A stretch of 64,000 bases of DNA, taken from Gibbula magus. Its lineage: Eukaryota > Mollusca > Gastropoda > Trochida > Trochidae. A model generated the notes under the pieces. The model saw only the letters and a program-made list of their open reading frames with translations, made no database searches and was not told the origin of the DNA. Below are positions 23,969-36,402 of this stretch, piece after piece (positions within the stretch are counted from its first letter, which is position 1; every line of letters starts with the position of its first letter). The stretch spans positions 55,294,625 to 55,358,624 of the forward strand of contig OW388305.1 of NCBI GenBank assembly GCA_936450465.1, given 5' to 3'. The position numbers and the translations under genes are program-made.

Positions 23969-25339
23969 ACTGAAGCAATACAAACAAACGTCTCCTAGGA
24001 AGAAGCAAACACAATCCTCAAATCTTTGAATGAAAAACAAAAGGAGGTATTCTACAACCTTAGATGATGGTGCCTGGACAAACGAAATGGCAACGATCCT
24101 AAACATTTCCATGTATTTTTGACTGGTGGTGCAGGTACTGGAAAGTCACATTTGGTAAAAGCCATTTACTACGAAGCTACACGTCTGCTAGCACCAACTT
24201 TGGATCGCCCTGATGGCACTTCTGTCCTGCTTAATGGCACCGACTGCAAATGCTACATTCAACATCAAAGGTTCTACTATTCACTCTGGTTTATCCATTG
24301 GAATTGCAGTTCCAAACCAATATCAGTATATGTCTGAAGATAAACTGAATACAATGAGGTCAAAATTCGGAGGTGTTCAGATTCTTATCATTGATGAGAT
24401 TTCAATGGTTCATCAGAAGTTACTTGCATATGTCCATGGAAGATTGAAACAAATCAAGCAGAAAGATTTTCCTTTTGGCAATGTCTCGCTGTTGGGGATT
24501 TTTATCAGCTTCCACCAGTTAAAGGCACACCAGTGTACAAGCCAGTTCTTGGTTATGATCTGTGGAATGACTGTTTTTCTGTGGTAGAATTGACAGAAAT
24601 TATGAGACAAAGAAATCCTGAATTTGCAGCTTTGCTAAACAGACTACGAAAAACACCAAAAGTGGACACAAATGATGATGATGTCAGGATTCAAACTGAT
24701 GATGTTGCCTTGCTTGATACTCGAGTGACTGATGAAGACCCTGATTGTCTGCATATACTGTCCAAAAATGATGAAGTTGACAAGTATAATCAATAAATGC
24801 TTGAGAAAGTTTGCACAGACAAGTTTGCAATTAAAATAGAAGAATTCGGAAAGAATATTAGAACAGGAGAGTTTGAAGTGGTTTCAACCACATCTCCGCA
24901 AATTGGAATTGATGCCCGAGTTCTCCTTACACAGAACATTGACAAATCTGATGGCTTATTGAATGGTGCATTTGGCAAAGTAACACATGTGACAACTGAA
25001 CATGGAAAAGTCTCAACGGTGTATGTTGTCTTTGATAACACTGGCGTTGGCAAAACACTTCGAACGAAAAAGCACATTCTTGCTGGAATTCCAATGAACA
25101 GCACACCTATTTGCCGTCATGATGAAAGGAATGCTTACTCAAAGAAAATGAAACGGCAATTTCCTTTAAAATTGGCATGGTCGTGTACAATTCACAAAGT
25201 TCAAGGATTGACAGTCGAGCAAGCTGTTGTTTCCCTTAAAAACATATTTGCTCCAGGACAAGCTTATGTAGCACTTTCACGTGTCACATCACTAGAGGGA
25301 CTCATTCTTCAAGACTTTGACCCCAAAACCATTTTCTGA
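23969..25339 (+). pseudogene. Helentron PIF1-type helicase domain
   Basis: Superfamily 1B helicase motifs appear in order: Walker A GGAGTGKS (about 24126), STIHSGLSIGIAVP, Walker B ILIIDEISMV (about 24385), motif III VGDFYQLPPVKGTPVYKPVL (about 24494), then TEIMRQRNPEF. After an in-frame TAA (24794-24796) come [35 protein letters not shown] and [14 protein letters not shown] (25265-25306). All key motifs survive, but they are split by a TGA near 24064, frameshifts near 24200-24230 and 24480-24495, and the 24794 stop. The domain would unwind 5'-3' during transposition. Confidence 0.9.
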
Positions 25340-26053
25340 AGTGGGGAAGTTTCAGAAGCCATTTCCAACATGCCTCAATATTGTCAATCAGTTCCAAACA
25401 AGAACCGTGATCACATGTGTCATCTTGTGCTTCATAACATCAGCAGTTTGCCTTGTCACATTGATGATTTGAGAAGTGACCAACGCTTTCATTTTGCAGA
25501 TTGCATTTTCGTCACAGAAACTTGGCTCTCAGAAGTTCAACATCCACCCCTTGATAGATTCATGTTCAGACACAAGCAAAGATCAAAGTCATATGATGAA
25601 TCAAACACATTGTTTGCAAATCTGAAAAGTCAATCTCATGGTGGTGTTGGTGTTTTCTGGAAAAAACATTGTGAATTTCCACATCTTCGTTGTGCCAATC
25701 TTGAATACTTGACAGTTTTCATTCCGGAGCGAACACCCACAGTAACTGTTGTGTACAGACCACAAACGTACAGGCTCACCCTTTTCAAGAAGCAACTGAA
25801 AGTTTTACTTGACGAAATCAGTGAATACAGTGACAAGACTATCATTTTGGGTGACTTCAATGAGAATGCTCTTGGAACTTCCTCTGTTGAAAGATTCATG
25901 GAATCACGCGGTTTCACACAAATTGCAGCCAGTGCCACCACAGAAGCAGGTACTTTACCAGATCATCTGTATGTAAAAGGTATTGACAATGCAACTGTTG
26001 ATGTGATGCCCACATATTTCGGTTTCCATGATGCTCTAGACATATTCTTCTAA
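25340..26053 (+). pseudogene. Helentron C-terminal AP-like endonuclease domain
   Basis: It is in the same frame as the helicase, separated by one TGA (25337-25339), followed by a 227-codon open frame from ATG 25370. Motifs of the exonuclease-endonuclease-phosphatase fold are visible: FVTETWLS (the catalytic Glu region), VTVVYRPQTY, IILGDFNEN (Asp and Asn of the active site), and a C-terminal DHLYV followed by FHDALDIF where an SDH-type motif is usual. Such a domain, related to those of CR1-like retrotransposons, is the hallmark of Helentrons. It might make a second nick; its real role is unknown. The frame may survive better because it is the most recently broken part. Confidence 0.85.
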
Positions 26054-27188
26054 AGATTTAAAAATCAGTTTGTACAAAGGACAAACAAACAAGTAACCCT
26101 AATGTGCCCACTGATAAATTTCAAACCTTTTCTGTGCAGGTGTGAAGGGAGGGGGAGGGGATATTTCTAAGACCGGATGGTCCACTTGTAATTTGATTTT
26201 GTACATAAGATAATTATTGTTCTCTATGTTTTGGTTAAAGACTGTATGTTTCTTGTGATATTAAGAGGGTAAGTCAAACAGGATAGGTTAATCGCTGGCA
26301 CTGTATTATATCAAATAATGCTGTCAATATCTTGTCATATTGCCGTCAATTGTTTTTCCTTAAATTTGTTTTATAATTTCATTATATATTTTCTTCAAAT
26401 ACCATGAGAAATAGGCAAACAGGATCTGTGTAAAGTGACATAATATAGTATGATAATGGTGGTACTCAATACAGCCAATTTCAGTTCTCAAACCTTTCTG
26501 ACTTACCCTCGTAATGTGTTGGGCTTCAAAGCCAATAACTATATTTTTTATAAAAACATTGCCTGACATCACTTGCCTCATGAATGCGTATACAATGAAA
26601 TTAAAACCATGATTCTTAGTTGGTTTGTAAATACATTGCCTGACATCAATTGCATTTGTTTCAAAGACTTAATGTTGCAGTTATTTGTATGTGTTATTTG
26701 GATAGGTAGGGATATGATTTTTATTCAATCATCATATGTGTAGTTCTTGTTCATCTTGTTTCTATAGACCATTTAATTTTGAATACAATACAATATTTTT
26801 TACTGTGATATTTTCCATTGATATAAATTGTATTTAAATTGTACATAAAGTATATCATCTACATTACATTTGTAAAATTACCCTGCTTCATGTTATATAT
26901 TTGTGTATTTATTATAATATATATTTTTTTATTTTCATCTACTGTGAGATATTGTTTTGTAATAGATCATATTGTAATAATTTATTGACATCTTCGGTGA
27001 TTCAAGTGAATCATTTGTGCAAATATTTATTTTTCATGTGATATACCTTTTTGTTTTATATGCATATCCTGTGATAAAATATACTATGATCATTTATGAA
27101 ATTATGAACCTGAAATCTATTGCTTTCATGAAATCCATATATCATTTGTGAATTCTTGTCACTTCCTGGTGTGATAATTACATTATTT
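26054..27188. other. AT-rich region downstream of the Helentron
   Basis: It may hold the Helentron 3' untranslated region and terminus, but no convincing terminal hairpin was found. A G-rich patch lies at 26145-26162. Two short copies of ACATTGCCTGACATCA occur at about 26558 and 26634. Confidence 0.4.
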
Positions 27189-27274
27189 TTTATATTTTTT
27201 ATATATATATATCATACAAATTAAAAGCATCTATATCACATATTCATTCAAGAGCATTAGTTTGGATTATTGTG

Positions 27275-27285
<11 letters not shown>
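27189..27285 (+). repeat. 97-bp dispersed repeat, copy 1
   Basis: ATACAAATTAAAAGCATCTA, TATCACATATTCATTCAA and TTTGGATTATTGTGCAAT recur almost unchanged at 55398-55470 in the same orientation, each copy next to a TA microsatellite. The family is unknown. Confidence 0.7.

Positions 27286-27311
<26 letters not shown>
27282..27311. repeat. (TA)n microsatellite
   Basis: About fifteen uninterrupted AT dinucleotides. It lies between the 97-bp repeat and the AGCGCTACCGGC hairpin. Confidence 0.95.
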
Positions 27312-27314
<3 letters not shown>

Positions 27315-27325
27315 TTACTAACTAC

Positions 27326-27402
27326 CCTTTAGCGCTACCGGCGGTCGCGCTAAAGTACGGTTTTACGGCACAGAGATCTTTATCGCGACCGAGGCCGGTA
27401 GC
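27326..27402. repeat. Inverted repeat TAGCGCTACCGGC
   Basis: TAGCGCTACCGGC (about 27328) is matched by GCCGGTAGCGCTA (about 27389), with inner arms GGTCGCG and CGCGACC. It is locally GC-rich in an AT-rich background. A related motif set (GGTCGCGCTATAG, TTAGCGCTACCGGC) lies at 55255-55306. Confidence 0.6.
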
Positions 27403-28379
27403 GCTAACGTTCCGTCGACTCTAACGTCACATTCCCTTGACCAAAATTAATACATTTACATGAAACCGTCTGAAGTCACTTAATTATCGATTCCAAAAAC
27501 TTATTTAAAACATTGAGCTCGTATTTTTGTTTTTTTGGACGGTTGAAAAAATCCGATATTTTGTGAGCTATATCGTGCTTACCGGATTTCCTCCCTATAG
27601 CGCGACCTTAGAAAAACTTCGAAAAATCAGCTTAGAAAAGATATATCTCCGTAAAACTTTGTAGTGTGCTACAATAACAACATATATGCAAGGAAAGTTT
27701 ACATAATCTATCATTGGTAAAAAGTGCAGCTTTAAACAAAAAACCAAAGATTTGTGTCATCTGAATCGCTAACATTTTCGACGAGGACATCTGCATTGAC
27801 TGCGCATGTTTCGAAATTTAAACTGTCATGGCTCGACATGAGGATGAGGCAACGAGTGACATGATCGAATAACGATGAAGGCCAAAGGTAAATAAAACAT
27901 CATCTGCTTTATGTGTCTATAGTTTGTACTTTTTTCACATCGCATTATGCCATGTGTAGGCTACACTTATTAATCTAAAATTGTTGGCCTATCGCCAGAC
28001 CTTCATTTACACTTCGGTTAGTTCGGACAAGTCCGTAAAACCCTTGTTTTCAAGTCAATTTTAATATAAAAAATATTTGTGTTAGATAGGCCTATAGCTC
28101 TACAGTAGTAATTATTCATATCTTTCCCAGTAAATCTCCAAATACATATCACATATACAGATGAGTGTTTTCATATTTCAATCACTAGATCTAGGTAGAA
28201 TCTACAAGTTTGAGAATTTTGACAAGTGCGTGCACAACTCGATCGTCGACGTCGGTGTCTCCTCGCCTGGACATAACGTACCGTAATATTCCCATAGACG
28301 TGAACGTGTTAAATAGCTGTTGCGAGAATAATGTTCATGAATCTGTTGCTTGTCGATTAATTCTGAAATCTTTACCAAA
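27403..28379. other. intergenic, no gene supported
   Basis: CTATAGCGCGACC occurs at 27593 and a small start-like context (ATGGCTCGACATGAG) near 27828, but no open frame continues. Nothing is confirmed. Confidence 0.35.
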
Positions 28380-29790
28380 AACATAGGAAATCATCTCGGC
28401 TACAGATACATAATTTCCATAATATTTTCTGACACTTATTAAGAAATCTACTGTACCTCTTATCAAACAACACATACAGTACATCATGCCGATTAGATTT
28501 AACATGGCCGTCATTGTGACATTGGAATCACAAGTGGTGCATACGATGTTTAAACACATGTCATTCGTAAACTAATCAAGTGATTGATGAAAGGTAATTA
28601 TGTACCTGTAGATGGGATGATTCCCAATATGTCCGCAAAATATGACAGCAAAGGGGATTTTATTTAATTTTTGAAAATTATTCTTGCAACAGCTACTAAC
28701 ACGTCTACTCGGAAATGTGCGTCGCATTCAGCAGGCCACCTGCTGGCGGCCGAGTTGATGGCTACGATTCTTGATTTTTGCAGGGCAGAGCACTCATGAA
28801 AATAATTGTTCTATAATCTTCGTAGGGTAGCCGGCTTTGACTACTGTCATGTGTATCCACTTTGTATCCAGTATGTGTGTCTACAGTACCAAAAGTGAGT
28901 CATCAAACCCGTAATTCCCATAGACCTTCATTTTAATTAATCGTTGGAAGACTAATTTTCATTAATTGATTATTGGCCGAGTTGCTTACAAAAGGTCTAT
29001 CTACAAATTAAGAAATCATCTCAGCTACATATCCATAATTTCCATTATACATTCGGATGATTATAATGAAAACTGCAGCTTTTTTAACAAAAAAGGTCAG
29101 AAAATAAAAGCATATTTATCAGGTTCAACATGGCGGTCTATGGAGCAGCGGTATAAAAAGCTGTACTGTACTGTACATGTGTTTAATCATTTGTCATTCA
29201 AAAACTAATCAATGGAAAGATAAAAGGTACTTTCGTTTGAATAGCAGAGATGATTTCCTTGCTGTGTACAATAATAACAAAAATTCAAGGACTTCTTCTC
29301 TATTTATGAAAATTATTCTTCCAACTTAATTCGGACAGCAACATTATTTTCATTTCCATACAGTAGACTTGAATGTCTAGAATAGATAATTTTTGTTGAC
29401 AGAATTTTTTTTGATGATGATCCTTTTCACAGTTGTCAATCTTTTTTCTATCTCGGCTGCAACCTCATAATTTATTTTTAATTTTCCGTTTTCTGTTTGG
29501 AATGACCGTTACAGTATAGTCGTGAAAATATTTTTTATTTTATGTACACATCATGTGACATGTAGGTAAATCAGATGACATAAGTAAAATTGTCGTCAGA
29601 AAAGTTAATTAAAATTATGTAATTCCAGCTGATATGATGTCAAATCAAGGTGGAAAATTTGACATTGATCCAATCCGAATCTATTCTGTGAAAATTATTT
29701 ATCCTAGACTAAATTAACATACTCTATGGAAAAAACATCACCGTCCAAATAATGTTTGCATGATGTCTGTATCTAGATTTATGTAAATGG
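28380..29790 (+). repeat. Dispersed repeat R1, three diverged units in tandem
   Basis: Unit starts are recognisable as GAAATCATCTCGGCTACAG (28386), GAAATCATCTCAGCTACAT (29010) and a weaker TCTCGGCTGCAACCTCATAA (29451). Later landmarks are TTAACATGG.. (28499), TTCAACATGG.. (29127) and CATTCGTAAACTAATCAA or CATTCAAAAACTAATCAA. The third unit matches 15590-15960. The units are far from identical, so the repeat is old. No shared reading frame. Confidence 0.6.
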
Positions 29791-31234
29791 GTAATTAACT
29801 TAAACTTAAATATAAAAGAAATGAAAATTAAAACGGAGCAGTGAAAGAAAGTTGCCTTGACAGGCTGTGTTTGCGAACATTGACTGAAATTTTTTTATCA
29901 GGAAAGCAATCAAGTTACTTGATACCAGATTCGAAACACAAGAATTACATATTTTTGTTTTGGCCTTATTGTTCGAACAGTCACATGATCTAAAATTTTG
30001 AATCAACATTAATTACTAATGAGTCTGTACAGAAGATTTAAGCTTTCTAGAACTTTCTGTTTTGGAGAAAATGAAATGAAATGAAGTGGTTCTTGTGAAG
30101 AAGTAAAAAATATGAAAAGTTACAGACAACGGCCAATGCGATAAGCTAATCTGGCCTGAAGCCATTAGTTCATTATATTTCAAATACAGGTAATACATCA
30201 CATATATATAATGTACATTTTCTGGAATAAGTAGTTGTCAATTACTAAATATACAATAAATAAGTCCCACAAACTAAGGTGTCCACACAAGATTTAAGCT
30301 AACATGAAAAGTCTTTAAAAAAGGCATGATTGGAGGCATCTTGAAGTTGATAAGGCTAGAAAATATTATGAATAGGATATATGTATGCAAATGTTTATAG
30401 TAAAATGCATTGTGGCCTATCTGGGGATAAAACTTTGATTACTAATCAACAACGATGTCGATTATAACAGTTGTTCAATTTGAATGTCTCAAGTAAAAGA
30501 AATCATACTTTGATCGATCGTAGTTTTGTGATGTATACTGTGATACCAATTTACATACATTATTTATCCCTGTATAAAAATCTGTTATTTTTAAATCAGA
30601 GACCATCTTATAATATTTAATAAGTTATGGTCTCTGATAATATATAGATCTAACGTCCCTGATTTATTTTAACATATATTGAATTATATTATGAATTTTA
30701 TCAAAATGTTGATTTTTGTCATTGCAAGAGTCAAAATATATTCATAAGAATATGTATATGAATAATTCAAATTTCAGCAGTCAATCATTTGTTCAAACTT
30801 TGCTAATTTAAAGTAATGTAAATCCTTGAATAATCTGCCTTGAATAAATGCTGGGTCTAAGCCCTCCCTGAAATAAATAATCGCCAGCCTTGAATAATCG
30901 TTTAATTTAGCAATGTAATTTTTTTTCGTAAATATCTCCCTTTTCTTAATTTTTACTTTCAGGCATGTAGGCATATCTATTGGTCATTGGTAAGGGCTTC
31001 TTTTACAAATTTCACAATGATAAATTTCTGATAATGATGTTTTTCGTTTGTATACACATATTATGGCTTCAAAAAGAATAATTGTCTGCCTTGAAAAATC
31101 ACGGCTCTATTTGATGTTTAAAATTAATAATTGCTGGGCAAATATTCAAGGAGTTATGGTATACCAAGTCGATTGATTATGAAGCATATGTAGGTTTATC
31201 TATGGAAGGAAGGCAATGTTTGTTCATTTCGGCC

Positions 31235-31235
<1 letters not shown>
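29791..31235. other. AT-rich DNA with a degenerate family A end
   Basis: 30023-30180 keeps AGTCTGTACAGAAG, a GAGAAAATGAAATG block and CTAATCTGGCCTGAAGCCATTAG, a decayed family A 3' half. Otherwise nothing is recognised. Confidence 0.45.

Positions 31236-31271
<36 letters not shown>
31236..31271 (+). repeat. Poly-C tract, 36 bases
   Basis: An uninterrupted run of 36 cytosines, likely to be length-variable and error-prone in sequencing. Confidence 0.95.
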
Positions 31272-31390
31272 ACTAAACAACTGGGGTGGCAGGTAGTTCC
31301 TGAATACCTTTAAATGACGGGATAGCGCAGTGTTTAGGAGTTCGGGGGCATGGCAACTTCGTCTGCAGTAGAGAACTGCCTATACGGAGT

Positions 31391-34300
31391 AAGGTTTGGG
31401 TGCAATGCAATGAATTTCAGCGTAGTACCACCCATGTTTTGCTAGTTCAAGGTTTTGCTCGCAGATTTCACCACAATGCATAGCCACATGGCATTGCAGG
31501 CTTTCTCTCTGCCACAGTGCTAGCATTTGCAATATGAATGCAATACTCTTGAAAGCTGCGTTAAACCCCAACTCACCTTCTCCAAAACCAGTTGGCATAG
31601 GAAGCTAAATTTATAAAATAATATCTTTCTTACATGTAGACACAAATTTGTTCATTTGGACTTGACCCCCATCAAATATGGGTGTGGTAGGAATCCCTCA
31701 AATATGAGCGCATTAAAGTCATACCTTACATTTCACTCGAGGAACTACTAATGCGAGGACGCTCAAATTTGGACAATATGATATTTTTATGATGGAGACT
31801 TATGAATTTAAAGTTTTATTCTTTTACCTTTTTCCCCTTACCTAGTGCAGTCAGTGAGCTGCATAGAATTGAATAATGATTTTATTAGATGCAAGGGGAA
31901 CAGTTAATGCTATTAATACATGATTCATACACTGTCAAATTGAAAGATATTAATTAAGTCAATACTTTGATGACTTTTCATTTCACAACTTGATAAAGCA
32001 CAGATTTGTTAAAAAATAAAAACAATGAGAATTGAAGCCATTCATTGGCGCTGCGAGTGGGGAAAACTTCGCTACGGCCTAATATCACATTGTGTATTAG
32101 TTTTATGATACCTTGTGTGTTACAATGTGAATATCCTTTAAGTCACCAAGTGACTATGTTCTTTTATTACAATTTTTTAAAATTTGGTTAAACATAGCAT
32201 GTTTTCATTTCACGAAATGCCAAGAAACCAAGATGGCAGAAGCTGCCGATAAAATCGGCGATAGAGCTTTCTGTAGCACATTTATTTCAATTTTTTTGTC
32301 TTTCAAATTTTCCCATTTATAATGATAGTTGATGTGATTTATATTTACTTTAGAGGTTAAAACATCTTATTACACAAACCAATTATCCGTAGTGGTAATA
32401 ACAGTGTTGGGTATAAAGCAAAAATTGCATGGCGGCCATTTTAATGTGAACAAATTTTGTTATTTAGAGTTGCAAAAAAAGATTCCCATGGCTTAACCGA
32501 ACCATGTACACTAAATTTTTAACTTGATTTTCTGAAGGGCATGTTGTTTGATACTTGAAAGATAAATGAATCTTTTGGCTATAAGTATAATATGATTTAG
32601 ACCTCCCTCCCTTCTCCAAAACTATTTGATACAGAAAGCTCAAATTACATCAATTCAGAATTACATCTTTATAACATATATACTATGGTTTGTTCATTTG
32701 GTAAAAATCACTTCTCAAATATGGGCGTGGCAGGGTGTTAAATAAAATGTAAAAATTAACTATGAAAGCCGGAAGCCATGAGAGCCCATGGCTCTATTTT
32801 TTAGATCTTCAATCATTTCAGTACTGACGAGCTACACGGCTCATGGCTAATTTAAAGGCACAAACATGCAAACCATTAATTTCAAAACATGCAAAAGAGG
32901 ACATGTTTCAATGAACAATACATTAGCCTGTAACTATAAAATGCACCCAGCCAACATCTCCGCCAATTAAACTCCCCAACAATTACTTACTGTAACCCAA
33001 TGAACAAATATTGACCCTCTAGGTGCAAGGTACCTTCCCACAAAATGTAATATGTAATATGGTACTGCACCTCTAGCTGCTAGTGGTCTAGAAGACATTT
33101 GAAAAGTATCCTTTGAATAGTTTTCTGTTATTAGGTCCGACTAAAAGGTTTGGGTGCAATGCAATGAATTTCAGCGTAGTACCACCCATGTTTTGCTAGT
33201 TCAAGGTTTTGCTCGCAGATTTCACCACAATGCATAGCCACATGGCATTGCAGGCTTTCTCTCTGCCACAGTGCTAGCATTTGCAATATGAATGCAATAC
33301 TCTTGAAAGCTGCGTTAAACCCCAACTCACCTTCTCCAAAACCAGTTGGCATAGGAAGCTAAATTTATAAAATAATATCTTTCTTACATGTAGACACAAA
33401 TTTGTTCATTTGGACTTGACCCCCATCAAATATGGGTGTGGTAGGAATCCCTCAAATATGAGCGCATTAAAGTCATACCTTAAATTTCACTCGAGGAACT
33501 ACTAATGCGAGGACGCTCAAATTTGGACAATATGATATTTTTATGATGGAGACTTATGAATTTAAAGTTTTATTCTTTTACCTTTTTCCCCTTACCTAGT
33601 GCAGTCAGTGAGCTGCATAGAATTGAATAATGATTTTATTAGATGCAAGGGGAACAGTTAATGCTATTAATACATGATTCATACACTGTCAAATTGAAAG
33701 ATATTAATTAAGTCAATACTTTGATGACTTTTTATTTCACAACTTGATAAAGCACAGATTTGTTAAAAAATAAAAACAATGAGAATTGAAGCCATTCATT
33801 GGCGCTGCGAGTGGGGAAAACTTCGCTACGGCCTAATATCACATTGTGTATTAGTTTTATGATACCTTGTGTGTTACAATGTGAATATCCTTTAAGTCAC
33901 CAAGTGACTATGTTCTTTTATTACAATTTTTTAAAATTTGGTTAAACATAGCATGTTTTCATTTCACGAAATGCCAAGAAACCAAGATGGCAGAAGCTGC
34001 CGATAAAATCGGCGATAGAGCTTTCTGTAGCACATTTATTTAAAAAATTTTTTCTTTCAAATTTTCCCATTTATAATGATAGTTGATGTGATTTATATTT
34101 ACTTTAGAGGTTAAAACATCTTATTACACAAACCAATTATCCGTAGTGGTAATAACAGTGTTGGGTATAAAGCAAAAATTGCATGGCGGCCATTTTAATG
34201 TGAACAAATTTTGTTATTTAGAGTTGCAAAAAAAGATTCCCATGGCTTAACCGAACCATGTACACTAAATTTTTAACTTGATTTTCTGAAGGGCATGTTG

Positions 34301-34904
34301 TTTGATACTTGAAAGATAAATGAATCTTTTGGCTATAAGTATAATATGATTTAGACCTCCCTCCCTTCTCCAAAACTATTTGATACAGAAAGCTCAAATT
34401 ACATCAATTCAGAATTACATCTTTATAACATATATACTATGGTTTGTTCATTTGGTAAAAATCACTTCTCAAATATGGGCGTGGCAGGGTGTTAAATAAA
34501 ATGTAAAAATTAACTATGAAAGCCGGAAGCCATGAGAGCCCATGGCTCTATTTTTTAGATCTTCAATCATTTCAGTACTGACGAGCTACACGGCTCATGG
34601 CTAATTTAAAGGCACAAACATGCAAACCATTAATTTCAAAACATGCAAAAGAGGACATGTTTCAATGAACAATACATTAGCCTGTAACTATAAAATGCAC
34701 CCAGCCAACATCTCCGCCAATTAAACTCCCCAACAATTACTTACTGTAACCCAATGAACAAATATTGACCCTCTAGGTGCAAGGTACCTTCCCACAAAAT
34801 GTAATATGTAATATGGTACTGCACCTCTAGCTGCTAGTGGTCTAGAAGACATTTGAAAAGTATCCTTTGAATAGTTTTCTGTTATTAGGTCCGACTAAAA
34901 GGTT
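31391..34904 (+). repeat. Two-copy tandem duplication, 1754-bp unit
   Basis: The text starting AAGGTTTGGGTGCAATGCAA at 31391 recurs at 33145. The end marker GGTCCGACTAAAAGGTT falls at 33134 and 34888, the same 1754-bp offset. Copies are nearly identical; visible differences are one T/A at the CTTACATTT/CTTAAATTT site, CTTTTCATTT versus CTTTTTATTT, and a rearranged T-run near 32290/34040. Each contains a SINE-like fragment, a reversed family A hairpin (AGAGCCCATGGCTCT at 32779 and 34533) and no coding sequence. Confidence 0.95.
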
Positions 34905-34957
34905 GACGGACTCTTTGGTATTATTATAAACCCCCAAACCGTTGGTCAGGGGTATGA
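34905..34957 (+). mobile_element. Family B-type right end
   Basis: GACGGACTCTTTGGTATTAT is followed by a hairpin-like AACCCCCAAACC..GGTCAGGGG, resembling the end at 50940-50985. It directly abuts the tandem duplication. No left end is nearby. Confidence 0.55.
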
Positions 34958-36239
34958 AAATGAAACAGCAAATCTAAACAGAGAAAATACTTTATTACCA
35001 ACAGAGAATACAGATTTGGTCAACTGCAGATTCAAATTTTTGCCAGTCGGACATTTCATCTTTGATCCAAATGTTCTTTTCCTTTTGATTTTCTTCAATC
35101 GGTCAACTGACTTTTCAAATGTCCGGATTCACAATCTCACATGTCCGGCAAATAGACTGATTTCTGCATCCCTGCCTTCCACCATCTGAAACATAAAAAT
35201 AAACTATATATCAAATATAGACAAAAACTGATCTGAAGAATGAAATGTCTGTTACAAATTGCATTGATCACGGAGTCTGAAAATTCTTACCAAAGGGCAA
35301 CAAAATTGAGATATCTTCAACCAGTTTAAAGATTTATAATATGGTGTAACACGCTATAATCATACAGGCACAACACCAACAACTTATGTAAGTTAGCATA
35401 TACATCACATGTAGATGACCAGCTGATATTCCAACCTCGATATACAAAAGGCAGATGTTCACATCATAGTGATTTACTTGTATCAAGTTTTGAAATATTG
35501 GAACGATTAGTGTCTGAGTTTATGAATGGAACAAAATGTGTGACAAAGCAAAAAAACATACAAACATTTGCCTAAATTATCAGCAAATGATGGTATAAAA
35601 CAATACAAAAGACAGATATATGCATCATTGTGATTGACATGTATCAAGCTTTGAAACATTGAACTGTTAGTGCCTGAGTTGCATGACTACTTCGTAGCAG
35701 TATAAAAAGTTTCATCAGTGATTGTTATGGACTTTTGTACTACAGTTTGTAAAAAAACCTAAATAATAGGTTCTTAGATACAATTCATTTTCTCATGAAA
35801 TATTGTTTATTAAACATTTTAAACAAATTATTTATAACATAAACATCTAACATCCCAATCAATATGTTAACACATCACAATAATAAATTCGAATACCGAC
35901 TATTACTGACCAACAAACTCGCCTCACATCCTTAATTAAAGCCACAATTATAAATTAATTGCTCAACATGTTTGTTATGTATTTCTTACAAATAAGTGAG
36001 AACCTAATGTGTTTGTTTTATTACAGAAGACATTGATATAGCTTTGATTAGATTGTTTATGTAAATTATTTAAACTATTGGCCTAATATATCTACTTTTC
36101 TGCTTTAAAAACAGGAAGAAAAAGAACACGTGGGTAGTGGCCTTAAAAGGCTTACATTTATTCAAATCCATTTAAACTCCTATTTTGTTAAAACATGACA
36201 TTGTTTACATTTTGCCGTGCGCTAACTGACCCCGAGGTA
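34958..36239. other. intergenic, no gene supported
   Basis: A minus-strand stretch near 35180 has an acceptor-like TTTTATGTTTCAG before a short open frame with stops, which is not enough for an exon. Nothing else was recognised. Confidence 0.35.
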
Positions 36240-36247
36240 TGTCTTTT

Positions 36248-36394
36248 CACAGTGGCTTGTATTGCTGAAAATAAACAGTTGCTAGGTCCGATACTTTGAT
36301 ACGATACACTTTATACTAATAAATAAAAGTATAAGGTGTATCTTATTGAAATATTGGACCTAGGAACTGTTTCTCAGCAATACAAGCCCCTGTG
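36248..36394. mobile_element. hAT-type MITE, 147 bp, fold-back
   Basis: Ends are CACAGTGGCTTGTATTGCTG and the reverse complement of CACAGGGGCTTGTATTGCTG. The arms pair over most of the element, leaving a small centre. An 8-bp target duplication TGTCTTTT flanks it exactly (36240-36247 and 36395-36402). The 8-bp duplication with CAC-AGxGGC ends fits the hAT superfamily. Confidence 0.88.
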
Positions 36395-36402
36395 TGTCTT
36401 TT

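Larger units (their letters stand above)
18625..26053 (+). mobile_element. Helentron (Helitron2-type) rolling-circle transposon, decayed
   Basis: One coding sequence, broken into several frames, can be followed for 7.4 kb on the plus strand: C76-like protease, 18-residue repeats with a Cys-rich domain, HUH Rep nuclease, PIF1-type helicase and AP-like endonuclease. This domain set and order is that of animal Helentrons, which differ from canonical Helitrons in carrying the endonuclease. Family members nick single-stranded DNA with Rep, unwind it with the helicase and move by a rolling-circle-like route. Disabling changes include in-frame stops (19188, 22417, 22883, 24794, 25337), several frameshifts and a MITE at 20873-21449. 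Element termini were not identified. Confidence 0.9.

Noticed and set aside
26054..27188. Helentron 3' terminal hairpin matching family A or B ends
   Set aside because: No TAGCTCATCAGG, CTGATGAGCTA or CCCCCG hairpin was found here, so the satellite elements cannot be called derivatives of this particular Helentron.
31380..33352. Twin 72-73-codon minus-strand frames starting MPTGFGEGELG
   Set aside because: They are the same SINE-like fragment in two copies of a recent duplication; identity reflects duplication, not coding constraint.
35100..35185. Minus-strand exon after TTTTATGTTTCAG
   Set aside because: All three frames meet stops within about 20 codons and no donor site fits.
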